From Bryobacterales bacterium (lineage in GTDB: Bacteria > Acidobacteriota > Terriglobia > Bryobacterales > Bryobacteraceae), in contig CANFEY010000007.1 in NCBI GenBank assembly GCA_947446025.1, forward strand, positions 45,132 through 109,131: 64,000 bases of DNA. Reading direction: 5' to 3'. Within the stretch, counting starts at the first letter, position 1; each line of letters begins with the position of its first letter. The notes under the pieces are model-generated. The model saw nothing but the letters and a program-made list of their open reading frames with translations. It was not told the origin of the DNA and did no database searches. Positions 17,869 through 25,680 of this stretch are shown here, piece after piece. A program made the position numbers and the translations under genes.

Positions 17869-18267
17869 TTAGGCTACGGCGGGAGGAGCGCGGGCGGGAA
17901 GCTGTAAGCTGCGTGCGGCACGGAGGAATCCGACCTGGGGAACCGAAATCAACTCTTCGGCATGGAATTGCACTGCGGGAATGCGAGGGGCAACCAGTGC
18001 AAAGGGCGCATCTGGCCGGCTTTGGGTCTGAACCGCCCGCGCGCTTTCCTGCCGGATATCGATCTCATGGGCGTGATCGCCGTGCGTATCCCGGCTGCTG
18101 GCTCGCTGGTTGCGGTGCTGATTGCCCCGCGTGTGACGGGCGTGCTGGGTCCCGTGCGCCACGGTCCGCGTGTACATGTCGCCGGAAAATCCAGCGCCAA
18201 GCGCGCACACCAGTGCCAGCCACACTTGCACGAGCACAGATTGGGCGCGGGTTTGCATCCAGTACAT
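17869..18267 (-). CDS. Histidine-rich small secreted protein, tentative
   Basis: The 132-residue frame (or 129 from the ATG at 18258) starts with a short basic stretch and a hydrophobic segment (VLVQVWLALVCALGAG), a credible signal peptide. It is followed by a His/Gln/Arg/Asp-rich section (TQHARHTRGNQHRNQ, THGDHAHE) and ends in a Pro-rich tail (LPARAPPAVA), a C-terminal style seen in DUF2946-like proteins. The His content suggests metal binding. It lies 75 nt upstream of the carbonic anhydrase on the same strand. It might instead be non-coding; no homolog is recognised. Confidence 0.45.
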   Translation of the reverse strand: MYWMQTRAQSVLVQVWLALVCALGAGFSGDMYTRTVAHGTQHARHTRGNQHRNQRASSRDTHGDHAHEIDIRQESARAVQTQSRPDAPFALVAPRIPAVQFHAEELISVPQVGFLRAARSLQLPARAPPAVA

Positions 18268-18303
18268 AGGGTATCGGACGCGGAAGCTTCCCGCAACAGC
18301 CGT

Positions 18304-18414
18304 TTAGCCACCGCGGTTTCGCCGGGAGTAAACTTCCGTGAACTCCGCCCCGAATAGAAATATCTGCGCCGAGTAGTAGATCCACAGGAGCAGCAACACA
18401 AACGACCCGGCCTG
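18304..18414 (-). pseudogene. 3' remnant of a YihY/BrkB membrane-protein gene
   Basis: Read on the minus strand, codons from about 18414 to the TAA at 18304-18306 give [16 protein letters not shown] followed by [15 protein letters not shown]. This is the conserved C-terminal end of YihY/virulence-factor-BrkB family membrane proteins (normally about 280-300 residues). Upstream of this stretch the frame shows no family resemblance, so the gene has lost nearly everything 5' of it. The break coincides with the start of the plus-strand HEPN-like remnant at 18414. Confidence 0.75.
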
Positions 18415-18641
18415 TGCGCATTCATTTCTTCCAGGACTTGGTGACTGTTCGTGACTCCATCATCCACCACGGCGCCAAGGCGGAATGGAACGGCCGCGGG
18501 AAAACAAGTATTCCCGCCCGCTATCGGAGTCCCTACGCGGAGGTCGAGATCTCAGCGGATCAGATTAAGGAAGCAGTTGCAAAGGCCGTGGAACAGGTCA
18601 AGTGGTATGGAGAGAAGCTTTCTGCGGTGCCGAAGAAGTAG
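18414..18641 (+). pseudogene. C-terminal fragment of a HEPN-like protein
   Basis: The 75-residue frame from a GTG at 18414 contains R-D-S-I-I-H, which fits the R-x4-H core of HEPN domains, and ends in a charged helix (ADQIKEAVAKAVEQVKWYGE) and a lysine tail. No ribosome-binding site lies at suitable distance, and no plausible protein continues upstream. The start coincides with the break in the YihY remnant on the other strand. I therefore read it as the tail of a larger gene whose 5' part is deleted. It could be a real small protein, but that is less likely. Confidence 0.5.
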
Positions 18642-18655
18642 AGTATGCTGAAAGC

Positions 18656-19012
18656 GTGACTGGATTGCTCGAAAAAGCTCTAACCCGGCTGGAGGCCTTA
18701 CCCCCCGCCGAACAGGACGCCGTCGCTGCGCAGATTCTAGATACCCTCGACGATGACGCCGCATGGGAGGCGAGTTTTCGTGACCATCCCGAACATCTTC
18801 GCACCCTCGCCGACGAAGCTCTGCGTGAGCACCGCGCCGGTGAAACGCGCCCCTTGAGAAATTACTGGAGGGATGAAGTCCCACACCTCCCGGCGGTTCC
18901 GAGAAGCTTTTCTCGAGTTGCCGGAGAATGTGCAAGCCCACGCACGCCAGGCGTACAAGCTGTTCCGACAGAATCCGGCACACCCAAACCTACAGTTCAA
19001 GAAGGTGGATGA
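18656..19012 (+). CDS. Antitoxin-like protein of a RelE-type pair, possible frame disruption
   Basis: GTG at 18656 starts a helical, acidic protein (LLEKALTRLEALPPAEQDAV, then ILDTLDDDAAW), the usual look of small type II antitoxins encoded before RelE/ParE toxins. In the given sequence the frame runs to 19012 and overlaps the toxin gene by 140 nt, which is unusual. One extra C in the C4 run at 18850-18853 would end the protein at RPLEKLLEG with a TGA overlapping the toxin ATG (ATGA), the classic arrangement. Either the last third is not native or the overlap is real. Confidence 0.65.
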   Translation: MTGLLEKALTRLEALPPAEQDAVAAQILDTLDDDAAWEASFRDHPEHLRTLADEALREHRAGETRPLRNYWRDEVPHLPAVPRSFSRVAGECASPRTPGVQAVPTESGTPKPTVQEGG

Positions 19013-19133
19013 GACCAGAAACATCTACTCAGTCCGCGTGGGCCTAGGCCACCGGGCGCTTGGCCAGATGGACGGCACCGGCATTGTCTGGTTTTGGATC
19101 GGCCCCCACCGCTCCTATGACCAGCGTGTGTAG
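18873..19133 (+). CDS. RelE/ParE-superfamily toxin
   Basis: This 86-residue basic protein shows the RelE/ParE fold pattern: an N-terminal strand, a pair of helices (FREAFLELPENVQAHARQAY then KLFRQNP), and strands ending in YSVRVGLGHRALG and IVWFWIGPHRSYDQ. Such toxins cleave mRNA on the ribosome or poison gyrase; which one cannot be told. The catalytic-like Arg and His residues near the C-terminus are present, so it looks intact. It follows the antitoxin-like gene directly and probably shares its transcript. Confidence 0.8.
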   Translation: MKSHTSRRFREAFLELPENVQAHARQAYKLFRQNPAHPNLQFKKVDETRNIYSVRVGLGHRALGQMDGTGIVWFWIGPHRSYDQRV

Positions 19134-19139
19134 CTAGAC

Positions 19140-19301
19140 TCAATGAGTGGCGTGATTTCGGTCCTTTTCTAGAATTGCTCTCGCGCGTTTCGTCTTCTCT
19201 AGACTCTCCCTGACGACGGTCTTCGTCATTCCTCTGGCTTTGGCCGCTCTCGTGAGGAGCACCGCCAAGTCGTCAGGCAAGCGCACTGAGATCCTTTGCA
19301 T
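19140..19301 (-). CDS. Ribbon-helix-helix (CopG/Arc-like) protein
   Basis: The ATG at 19301 gives 53 residues beginning with MQRISVRLPDDLAVLL, an RHH beta strand and first helix, followed by ARGMTKTVVRESLEK. These proteins bind DNA as dimers and often serve as antitoxins that repress their own operon. An in-frame ATG at 19358 adds 19 residues that do not fit the fold. No toxin partner lies downstream, since the next gene (RelE-type) is convergent and ends 6 nt away. It may be an orphan regulator. Confidence 0.65.
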   Translation of the reverse strand: MQRISVRLPDDLAVLLTRAAKARGMTKTVVRESLEKTKRARAILEKDRNHATH

Positions 19302-19324
19302 AAGCTCAGGATAATACACCGCCC

Positions 19325-20242
19325 CTAGGGCAAGTCCGTCCGCTGCGCCCGCAAACACTCCGACATCACATCCAAAAACGCGCCGTAATTCTCCGCCCCC
19401 GCCACAAACGGATGCGGAGCACCCGCCTTGCGATCCTTCAACGCCGCCAGCCGAGCCTCGATGGCGTCCATTAGCGGATGATTCTGAAGCTCCACGTCCA
19501 CCTTCATCCGCAGCGCCGCTTCCTTGAAGTGCGCAATCGAGGCGAGGTACGTCTGGATCGTCGGCACATCAGGCCGAGCAGGCAGCAGAAGCGTCCCGCC
19601 GAACAACCCCGCCACGTGCGTCAAGCCGCCGTCCTTCACCGGGAAGATCAGCCCCAACGATCCGGGCGTGTGACCGGGAGTAAGCACCGGCGTCACACTC
19701 ACCTCTCCTAACGTTAGCGGCGTTCCCTCCACGGCGATCACGTCGCGCTGCGGAGCATTCGCCTGCGCCTTGCCCTTGCCATCGGTAGGCCGCAGCATGT
19801 CCCAATCCTGAGACGTCAACGCGACCTTCGCGCCAAAGCGCTCCTGAAAGTAGAACGACCCGCCCGAATGATCCCCGTGCCCATGCGTCACGATCACCAG
19901 CTTCACCTGCGCCGGATCGAGGCCCAGCGCCTTCATCCCAGGCAGTAACACAGTCTCCGTCTGATTCGCGGGCAGCGAGTCGATCAGCAGGATGCCGTCG
20001 CGCGTCGTCAGAGCGTACGCAACCGTGCCCGAATCCCCAATCACGTACAGATTGTCGAAAATCTTCGCAGGCGCAATCGGTGGATCCGTCGCCGCGTTCG
20101 CCCTCGGAGCCACGCAAAAGAAGTTGTACGCTGGCAGCCACTGCGTGCCCGCGATCCTCTTCGCATTCTCCGCGTGCGCATTCGTGGGAGCCTGCGCGAA
20201 CGCCGCACCCGTCATCAGTAGGAACAAAGCAGTTTTGTGCAT
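19325..20242 (-). CDS. Secreted metallo-beta-lactamase-fold hydrolase, subclass B3-like
   Basis: From the ATG at 20242 (signal peptide MHKTALFLLMTGAAFAQ) the protein has 305 residues. The metal site is complete for the B3 type: H120-G-H122-G-D124-H125, then H191 (TPGHTPGS) and H255 (LQNHPLMD). The FDNLYVIGDSGTVAYALTT start also fits B3 beta-lactamases. Activity on beta-lactams is possible, but many such proteins hydrolyse lactones or other esters. It is divergently transcribed from the DUF6152-like gene, with a GTATAC-centred -10 region shared by both. Confidence 0.8.
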   Translation of the reverse strand: MHKTALFLLMTGAAFAQAPTNAHAENAKRIAGTQWLPAYNFFCVAPRANAATDPPIAPAKIFDNLYVIGDSGTVAYALTTRDGILLIDSLPANQTETVLLPGMKALGLDPAQVKLVIVTHGHGDHSGGSFYFQERFGAKVALTSQDWDMLRPTDGKGKAQANAPQRDVIAVEGTPLTLGEVSVTPVLTPGHTPGSLGLIFPVKDGGLTHVAGLFGGTLLLPARPDVPTIQTYLASIAHFKEAALRMKVDVELQNHPLMDAIEARLAALKDRKAGAPHPFVAGAENYGAFLDVMSECLRAQRTDLP

Positions 20243-20276
20243 GGGTCTCTTGTATACTCTATCTAAAAGAGGCAAC

Positions 20277-20672
20277 ATGAGGACACTTTACATCACCCTG
20301 GCCATCGCAGCCGGACTCGCGCCTCTGCTGGCGCACCACGGCACGGCGGCATCCTACGACCAAGACAAGTGGGTCACCCTCAAAGGCACTGCCACCGAAT
20401 TCCTGTGGCGCAATCCGCACTCGGCGCTCTTCATGGATGTGAAACAGACCGACGGGAAAACCGTTGCCTACTCCATCGAAATGTTCAGCCCCAGCCTCAT
20501 GGTGAAGCAGGGCTACAAGCGCACCGTCTTGAAGACAGGTGACCAGGTGGAAATCGACGTGCACCCCTCGCTTGCCGGAACTCCTTCGGGCGAATGCCTG
20601 GGTTGCCGTCTGCTGGTCAACGGCAAAGATCCAGCCAATGGCGGCGCGGGCCAGAAAGGAAAGGCCAAGTAA
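20277..20672 (+). CDS. DUF6152-like secreted protein
   Basis: The 131-residue protein has a signal peptide ending near LLAHHG and shows the family pattern AHHGTAASYDQ-KWVTLKGTATEFLWRNPHSALFMDV. The mature domain is a small beta-barrel-like fold with a conserved W-x-N-P-H motif. Function is unknown. AAAAGAGG provides the ribosome-binding site and TATACT (20253-20258) is a likely -10. The next gene starts 1 nt after its stop, so both form an operon. A paralog lies at 23225-23659. Confidence 0.8.
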   Translation: MRTLYITLAIAAGLAPLLAHHGTAASYDQDKWVTLKGTATEFLWRNPHSALFMDVKQTDGKTVAYSIEMFSPSLMVKQGYKRTVLKTGDQVEIDVHPSLAGTPSGECLGCRLLVNGKDPANGGAGQKGKAK

Positions 20673-20673
20673 C

Positions 20674-21402
20674 ATGCGATCCCTCTTGCTCTTCGCAGTG
20701 CTGCTCCCCGCCTTCGCGCAGAAACCCGACTTCAACGGCATGTGGTCCAAAGGCGGCGGCGCGGGAGGCGGTGCCAACACCGCGAAGAACGCCACGCAGT
20801 GGGGCGGCGAGGTTCCGTCTTACACTCCCGCAGGCCTAGCCCGCTTCAACGCCAACAAGCCCGGCAAAGGTCCGCGCCAAATTCCACCGGCGCTCGGCAA
20901 CGATCCGCTCGGCGAAGCGAATCCCCCCGGCCTGTACCGCACGCTCATCTACAACCGCCCATTTGAATTCGTGCAAACCGGTGAGAAAGTGGTTCAGCTC
21001 TTCGAGTGGGCCAAAATCTGGCGCACCGTCTGGACCGACGGCCGCCCTGTTCCCGAAGACGTCGACGCCGGACCCTACTGGTACGGCTATTCCGTCGGCA
21101 AGTGGGAAGGCGACACGCTGGTGGTGGAAACGCTCGGCCTCGATGACCGCGCCTGGATGGACGAATGGGGCACGTCCTTCAGCAGCGAAGCCCGCTTCAC
21201 TGAACGCTGGAAGAAAGTCTCCACGGACCGCCTTGAACTCACGCTCACGGTGAAGGACCCGGTGATGTTCACCAAGCCCTGGACCAGCGCCCCGGTAGTC
21301 TTCAATCGCCAAAAAGGCGAGGAAGTCCTCGAGATGATTTTCGCTCCCATGGACGAGACGCAATTCAACAAGCGCATCCGCGATCCCGCGGCGGGCAAGT
21401 AA
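20674..21402 (+). CDS. Secreted protein of the 'PDFNG-W' family, partner of DUF6152-like protein
   Basis: After a signal peptide (MRSLLLFAVLLPAFA) the 242-residue protein starts QKPDFNGMWS, the segment seen at the start of many acidobacterial secreted proteins. Conserved central parts include GYSVGKWEGDTLVVETLGLDD and ERWKKVSTDRLELTLTVKDP. The same blocks occur in the paralog at 23670-24386, so this is one family. It looks like a beta-rich, possibly lipocalin-like domain; the ligand is unknown. It is coupled to the preceding gene and ends exactly where the convergent ABC-F gene ends. Confidence 0.75.
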   Translation: MRSLLLFAVLLPAFAQKPDFNGMWSKGGGAGGGANTAKNATQWGGEVPSYTPAGLARFNANKPGKGPRQIPPALGNDPLGEANPPGLYRTLIYNRPFEFVQTGEKVVQLFEWAKIWRTVWTDGRPVPEDVDAGPYWYGYSVGKWEGDTLVVETLGLDDRAWMDEWGTSFSSEARFTERWKKVSTDRLELTLTVKDPVMFTKPWTSAPVVFNRQKGEEVLEMIFAPMDETQFNKRIRDPAAGK

Positions 21403-23187
21403 CTACTTCTTGGCTTCGAGTTCCGCCCAGCGGGCGTACAGCGTATCGATTTGGTCCTGCGCGGCATCAATGCCCTGGTAGAGCGCTCCCAGACTGCGAG
21501 GGTCTTTGAGGGCCACCTCTGGCACCGAGTCGCGCTTCGCGTGGAGTGCTTCTTCCAAGGCCGCGATGGTGTGCTCCATCGCGTCATATTCCCGCGCTTC
21601 ATTGAACGACAGTTTTTTCTTCGCGGGCGGCGTGGAAGACCCCTTCGATGACGCGGCCTTCGGCTTAACCTGCTTGCGTGCGGCTTGATCGGCGGCCCAT
21701 TGCGAGTAGTCCGCATAGCGCCCCGGCTGGCCCGACTCATCCAAACCCAGCACCACCGTCGAGACGCGATCCAGCAAGTAGCGGTCGTGCGTCACCAGCA
21801 CCAGCGCCCCCTCAAATTCCAGCAAACTCTCTTCCAGAATTTCCAACGTTGGAATGTCCAGATCGTTGGTCGGCTCATCCAGCAGCAGCAAGCCCGCAGG
21901 CTCCAACATCAGGTTCGCGATCAAGACACGAGCCCGCTCCCCACCGGAGAGTTTGTGAACCGGCTGGTCGAGCTGATCGTTGGTGAACAAGAATCGGGCC
22001 GCCCACGACGCCACGTGGATCACATTGTCGCGATAGATGACCGAGTCGCTATCCGGAGCCAGCGCCCTGCGCAGCGTGACGTCGTTGTTCAACTGGCGGC
22101 GCTGATCGAAGTACACCATGCGGAGGCCATCGGCGCGTTCAATCGTCCCTGCTTGCGGCTCCATCTCCCCGCGCAGCAGTTGCAACAGCGTAGTCTTCCC
22201 GCTGCCGTTCGCGCCAACCAAACCCACCCGCATCCCGGAAGTGATGGCGAAGTCGAGGTCCTTGAACAGCGGGTTCTCGCCGAAACCAAACGTCACCTTA
22301 TCGAAGTGGACCAGGCGCTTGGTTTTCTGACCCGACGACACGAAGTCGATGTTTGCGCTCGACGTCTGACTGCGTGATCGAAGGTCGGCCAGTTCGGAAA
22401 TAAGTTCTCCGGCGCTATCGATGCGAGCCTTGGACTTCGTCGTGCGAGCCTTCGGCCCGCGCCGCAGCCACTCGGTTTCAATGCGCGCCCGATTCTCCAG
22501 CGCACTTTTGCGCTTGTCCTGCGCGTGCAGGAAGTCGGCTTTGAATTCGAGAAACGCGCTGTAGTTCCCCGGCGCATACAGGATGCCGTCCGGGTACACC
22601 TTGTTCAACTCCGCCATGCGCGTCGGCACGTTTTCAAGAAAGTAGCGGTCGTGGCTGACGATCACACAAGCGAAGCTCGCGGATTGCAGCATCTTCTCCA
22701 GCCACTCAATGCCGGCGAGGTCAAGATGATTGGTCGGCTCGTCGAGCAACACGATTTCAGGATTCTGCACCAGCGCTTCGGCGATCGACAGCCGCTTGCG
22801 CCAGCCTCCGGACAACTTCGCGGCCTCGGCATCAAAGTCCTTGAAGTTGCAGCGCCCCAGCGTTTCCGACTCGCGCGCCTGCCACTCTGTCTCTGGAATA
22901 CTCGCGGCCTTGAGCGCCCGCCGCATCACCTCGCGGACCGTGATGCCGGATGCAAACTCTGAATCCTGAGCCACAAACGCCAGCCGCACCTTACTGCGTA
23001 ACACGAGATCGCCGGAACTAGGCTCGACTCGCTGCGCGAGAATCTGCAGCAGCGTCGACTTTCCGGAACCATTCGGTCCGATCAAGCCGAGCCGCTCACC
23101 ATCGTTGATGGTCAAAGAGACGTTGCGAAACAGCGGCGAAGCGCCGAAGGATTTCGAAACCTTATTGGTGTTGAGTAAGAGGGCCAA
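21403..23187 (-). CDS. uup: ABC-F ATPase, Uup-like
   Basis: The 594-residue protein has two ABC domains on one chain and no membrane segment, the ABC-F layout. Walker A motifs are GPNGSGKST (37-45) and GANGSGKTT; the signature motifs LSGGWRKRL and LSGGERARV are both present, as are LLDEPTNHLD and LLDEPTNDLD. The C-terminal extension is a charged coiled coil (FNEAREYDAMEHTIAALEEA...), as in Uup. It should act on ribosomes or on DNA-associated processes, not in transport. It lies between two paralogous gene pairs and abuts the preceding convergent gene with no spacer. Confidence 0.88.
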   Translation of the reverse strand: MALLLNTNKVSKSFGASPLFRNVSLTINDGERLGLIGPNGSGKSTLLQILAQRVEPSSGDLVLRSKVRLAFVAQDSEFASGITVREVMRRALKAASIPETEWQARESETLGRCNFKDFDAEAAKLSGGWRKRLSIAEALVQNPEIVLLDEPTNHLDLAGIEWLEKMLQSASFACVIVSHDRYFLENVPTRMAELNKVYPDGILYAPGNYSAFLEFKADFLHAQDKRKSALENRARIETEWLRRGPKARTTKSKARIDSAGELISELADLRSRSQTSSANIDFVSSGQKTKRLVHFDKVTFGFGENPLFKDLDFAITSGMRVGLVGANGSGKTTLLQLLRGEMEPQAGTIERADGLRMVYFDQRRQLNNDVTLRRALAPDSDSVIYRDNVIHVASWAARFLFTNDQLDQPVHKLSGGERARVLIANLMLEPAGLLLLDEPTNDLDIPTLEILEESLLEFEGALVLVTHDRYLLDRVSTVVLGLDESGQPGRYADYSQWAADQAARKQVKPKAASSKGSSTPPAKKKLSFNEAREYDAMEHTIAALEEALHAKRDSVPEVALKDPRSLGALYQGIDAAQDQIDTLYARWAELEAKK

Positions 23188-23224
23188 AGCGGAGGGGTCT
23201 TCTTATTGTAGCCCCTTCGCCGCT

Positions 23225-23659
23225 CTACTTCTTAGAAGTTTCTTCCCCGGCCGAAGAACCGGCCGAGACATTCTTGCCGTTGGCGAACTGAATGGACCGC
23301 GCGTTGGCGTGGATGGAGCCGTCTTTCAGCGGGCGCGGGTCCTTCGCTCCATAAGCACTGATGGTGACTTGGTCGCCCTTCTTCAAAGCATCGCGCGTCC
23401 AGCCCTTGTGCACCAGCGTGTTCACACTGTTGCATTCCATCGCGTAGGTGACGGTCTTGCCGCTTGCGTCTTTCGAATCTAGAAATACGTACACGTGCGG
23501 ATTCTGCCACGCCACGCGATTCACCACGCCGCTCACGCTGAACGGCTTATTGAGGTCAAACTCCGCCGCGAAGGCGTGATGCGCCACGGCGGGAATCGCC
23601 GCCGCACCCAATGCCACCAGGCCGACCAGCGCGTATCCGAGTTTTGAATTCGATTTCAT
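23225..23659 (-). CDS. DUF6152-like secreted protein (second copy)
   Basis: A 144-residue secreted protein with signal peptide (LVGLVALGAAAIPAVAHH) and the family block AHHAFAAEFDLNKPFSVSGV followed by NRVAWQNPHVYVF. It is clearly related to the protein at 20277-20672, sharing AHH near the signal cleavage and W-x-N-P-H. It is encoded 10 nt downstream of its partner at 23670-24386, with AGGAGA as ribosome-binding site. The function is unknown. Confidence 0.8.
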   Translation of the reverse strand: MKSNSKLGYALVGLVALGAAAIPAVAHHAFAAEFDLNKPFSVSGVVNRVAWQNPHVYVFLDSKDASGKTVTYAMECNSVNTLVHKGWTRDALKKGDQVTISAYGAKDPRPLKDGSIHANARSIQFANGKNVSAGSSAGEETSKK

Positions 23660-23669
23660 AGCTTCTCTC

Positions 23670-24386
23670 CTAGCGGCTCAGGTCCAACACCAAATCGTTG
23701 CAGACGTACTCGTGAATCTCCCACTCCGTGTCCAGCGTGTGCTCCCGCTTGAACGTATGCGGCTTGGTGAACGCGCCGGGATCTTCCAGCGTGATCTCCA
23801 CCTCAATGTGTCCCTTATCCACGCGCCGGTAGCGCTCGATGGTGTGCAGCTTATCGGTGTGCGGCGCCGCGGAGCCGGTGCTAATCCACGTCCGGTCATT
23901 GAAGTTGACGGTGTCGACAACCAGCGTGTCGCCTTCCCAATGCGCTATGGATTCGCCCATGAAACTGGGGTCCAGCGTTTTGTCATGCGGTCGCCCGTCC
24001 AAGAAGAACTGCCGGTAGGAATGAACGTTGCCCTCGAACAGCATCACGATCAACTCCGGCGTCTGCACAATCTTCATAGGATAGGGCGAGATGCGCGGCA
24101 CGCCTCCCGGCAGGCACTTGGCCTCGGGATCGTCGCGGTCGTCGTTCTTGTGGTTGTCTTCGGCTTGTTTCTTGGCCCACTCCTGTAGCGGCAGCGGGGT
24201 ACCGGTATTGCCGAAGTTGGGCGAATTCCACACACCCGCGAAGCTTGGCTTGCCGTCGGGCGTCTTCGGCGCCGGACCCGTCGGAATCGGCGCGGGAGGC
24301 CTGGGCGTCCCTTCCAGAAATCCGCGTTGCGCAAGCACCGGCGCGCAGGCGGCAAGAATGAGGACGGCTAGCTTGTAGAGGTTCAC
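23670..24386 (-). CDS. Secreted protein of the 'PSFAGVW' family (second copy)
   Basis: The 238-residue secreted protein (signal MNLYKLAVLILAACAPVLAQ) carries KPSFAGVWNSP and, further on, ESIAHWEGDTLVVDTVNFND and IERYRRVDKGHIEVEITLED. These match blocks of the protein at 20674-21402, so it is a paralog. A Pro-rich linker precedes the conserved domain. It is followed by the DUF6152-like gene after 10 nt. The function is unknown; co-occurrence with DUF6152 proteins is the only hint. Confidence 0.75.
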   Translation of the reverse strand: MNLYKLAVLILAACAPVLAQRGFLEGTPRPPAPIPTGPAPKTPDGKPSFAGVWNSPNFGNTGTPLPLQEWAKKQAEDNHKNDDRDDPEAKCLPGGVPRISPYPMKIVQTPELIVMLFEGNVHSYRQFFLDGRPHDKTLDPSFMGESIAHWEGDTLVVDTVNFNDRTWISTGSAAPHTDKLHTIERYRRVDKGHIEVEITLEDPGAFTKPHTFKREHTLDTEWEIHEYVCNDLVLDLSR

Positions 24387-24396
24387 TCGAAAAAGT

Positions 24397-25653
24397 TTAA
24401 CGTAGATCCGCCTTCAAAGCCAGCCCTTGCGCCACCGACGTAAACTCGCTCCCGGTCTCAATCCTGTCCGCGCCGAAGCGGGTTTCGAAGATGCTGCGAA
24501 CCGAGGGAACAAACGACGAACCACCGGTTAGGAACACTTTGTCAACAGCAGGGGCCCCAACGCCCGCGCCCCGCAGCAACTCGTCCACACATGTTTCGAT
24601 CTCTTGCAGTTCACTGCCGATCCACTTCTCAAACGCCGACCGCTTCGCCGCGGCATCGATCTCAATGGCTCCGTCAGACAAGCGGAACGGTGCCGACTTC
24701 GCGGAGGAAAGCGCGCACTTCGTCTTCTGAACGGATTGATGCAAGTTGTAGCCGAGGTCTTCATTGACCAGGTGGATCAGCGCCTCGATCTTCTCCGGTT
24801 CCACCGCCTGGGCACGGACACTCGACAGCAGGTTCATCGTATCCCGAGCCTTGAGAAACGATAAGTGATGCCACCGCTCCAGTTTCGCGTAGACCCAGGT
24901 GGGCACCGGCAACAGCTTATCCACGGACCGGAGCTTCGTGCCCGCGCCCAAGTGGGGTGAAACCAGATGGCGAACAATCTTGGCATCAAACGCATCACCC
25001 GCAATGCCGACTCCTGCGTTCCCCACCAAGTCCGCCTGCCTGCGTCCGCGTGGCCCGACGCGGATCAGCGAGAAGTCGCTGGTACCGCCGCCGAAGTCGC
25101 CGATGAGGATGAGTTCTTCATGATCGAGCGTGGATTCGTAGAAGTGCGCGGCGGCTACAGGCTCCAACTCAAACTCGACGTTCGTGAATCCAGCAAGTTC
25201 GTATGCAGCGCGCAAACGCCCCTCGGCGTAAGTATTGTCCGCTTCGGACTCCGCACCCACGAAGCGCACAGGCCGGCCAGCGATGGCGGAGGTGATAGGA
25301 GCATCAAACGCGCGCTCGGCCTGTTCGCGCAGGTCGCGCAGAATGCGCGCGATGAGTTCCTCAACGGTGACGCGCACGCCGAAGACTTCCGTGGTCAGCA
25401 GAGTCCGGCTGGTGAGAAACGACTTGAGCGATTGAATCAAGCGCCCCGGCGATTCATGCGCCAGGTAGCGCTCTATGCCCGCCGGCCCGGTCCACGACGC
25501 CAGCTTGTTCTTGGCCTTCTCCAGATACAGAAGAGAGCGATACGATTCCGTGCTCCCGCCCAGGAACGGAAAGCGCACCAGCTCGACTGACCCGTCCATG
25601 CTGCGCGCGATGGAGCTATTGGTTGTCCCGAAATCGATGCCGACTGTTCCCAT
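24397..25653 (-). CDS. Hsp70-like ATPase without substrate-binding domain (YegD-like)
   Basis: The 418-residue protein starts GTVGIDFGTTNSSIARSMDG, the phosphate-1 motif of the Hsp70/actin fold, and has ILIGDFGGGTSDFSLIRVG (phosphate 2) and LTGGSSFVPSV (adenosine motif). The chain ends right after the nucleotide-binding domain, so the peptide-binding domain of DnaK is missing. That is the layout of YegD-type proteins. Its client is unknown. It is divergent from the amidohydrolase with only 27 bp between the starts, and follows the secreted-protein pair on the same strand. Confidence 0.85.
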   Translation of the reverse strand: MGTVGIDFGTTNSSIARSMDGSVELVRFPFLGGSTESYRSLLYLEKAKNKLASWTGPAGIERYLAHESPGRLIQSLKSFLTSRTLLTTEVFGVRVTVEELIARILRDLREQAERAFDAPITSAIAGRPVRFVGAESEADNTYAEGRLRAAYELAGFTNVEFELEPVAAAHFYESTLDHEELILIGDFGGGTSDFSLIRVGPRGRRQADLVGNAGVGIAGDAFDAKIVRHLVSPHLGAGTKLRSVDKLLPVPTWVYAKLERWHHLSFLKARDTMNLLSSVRAQAVEPEKIEALIHLVNEDLGYNLHQSVQKTKCALSSAKSAPFRLSDGAIEIDAAAKRSAFEKWIGSELQEIETCVDELLRGAGVGAPAVDKVFLTGGSSFVPSVRSIFETRFGADRIETGSEFTSVAQGLALKADLR

Positions 25654-25667
25654 CTTTCATTGTTACT

Positions 25668-25673
25668 TATAAT
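25668..25673 (+). promoter_or_regulatory. Consensus -10 box 7 nt before the amidohydrolase ATG
   Basis: TATAAT is followed by 7 nt and the ATG at 25681, so the transcript would be leaderless. The 27-bp space to the divergent Hsp70-like gene leaves room for little more than overlapping promoters. Confidence 0.5.
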
Positions 25674-25680
25674 TGGTCTC

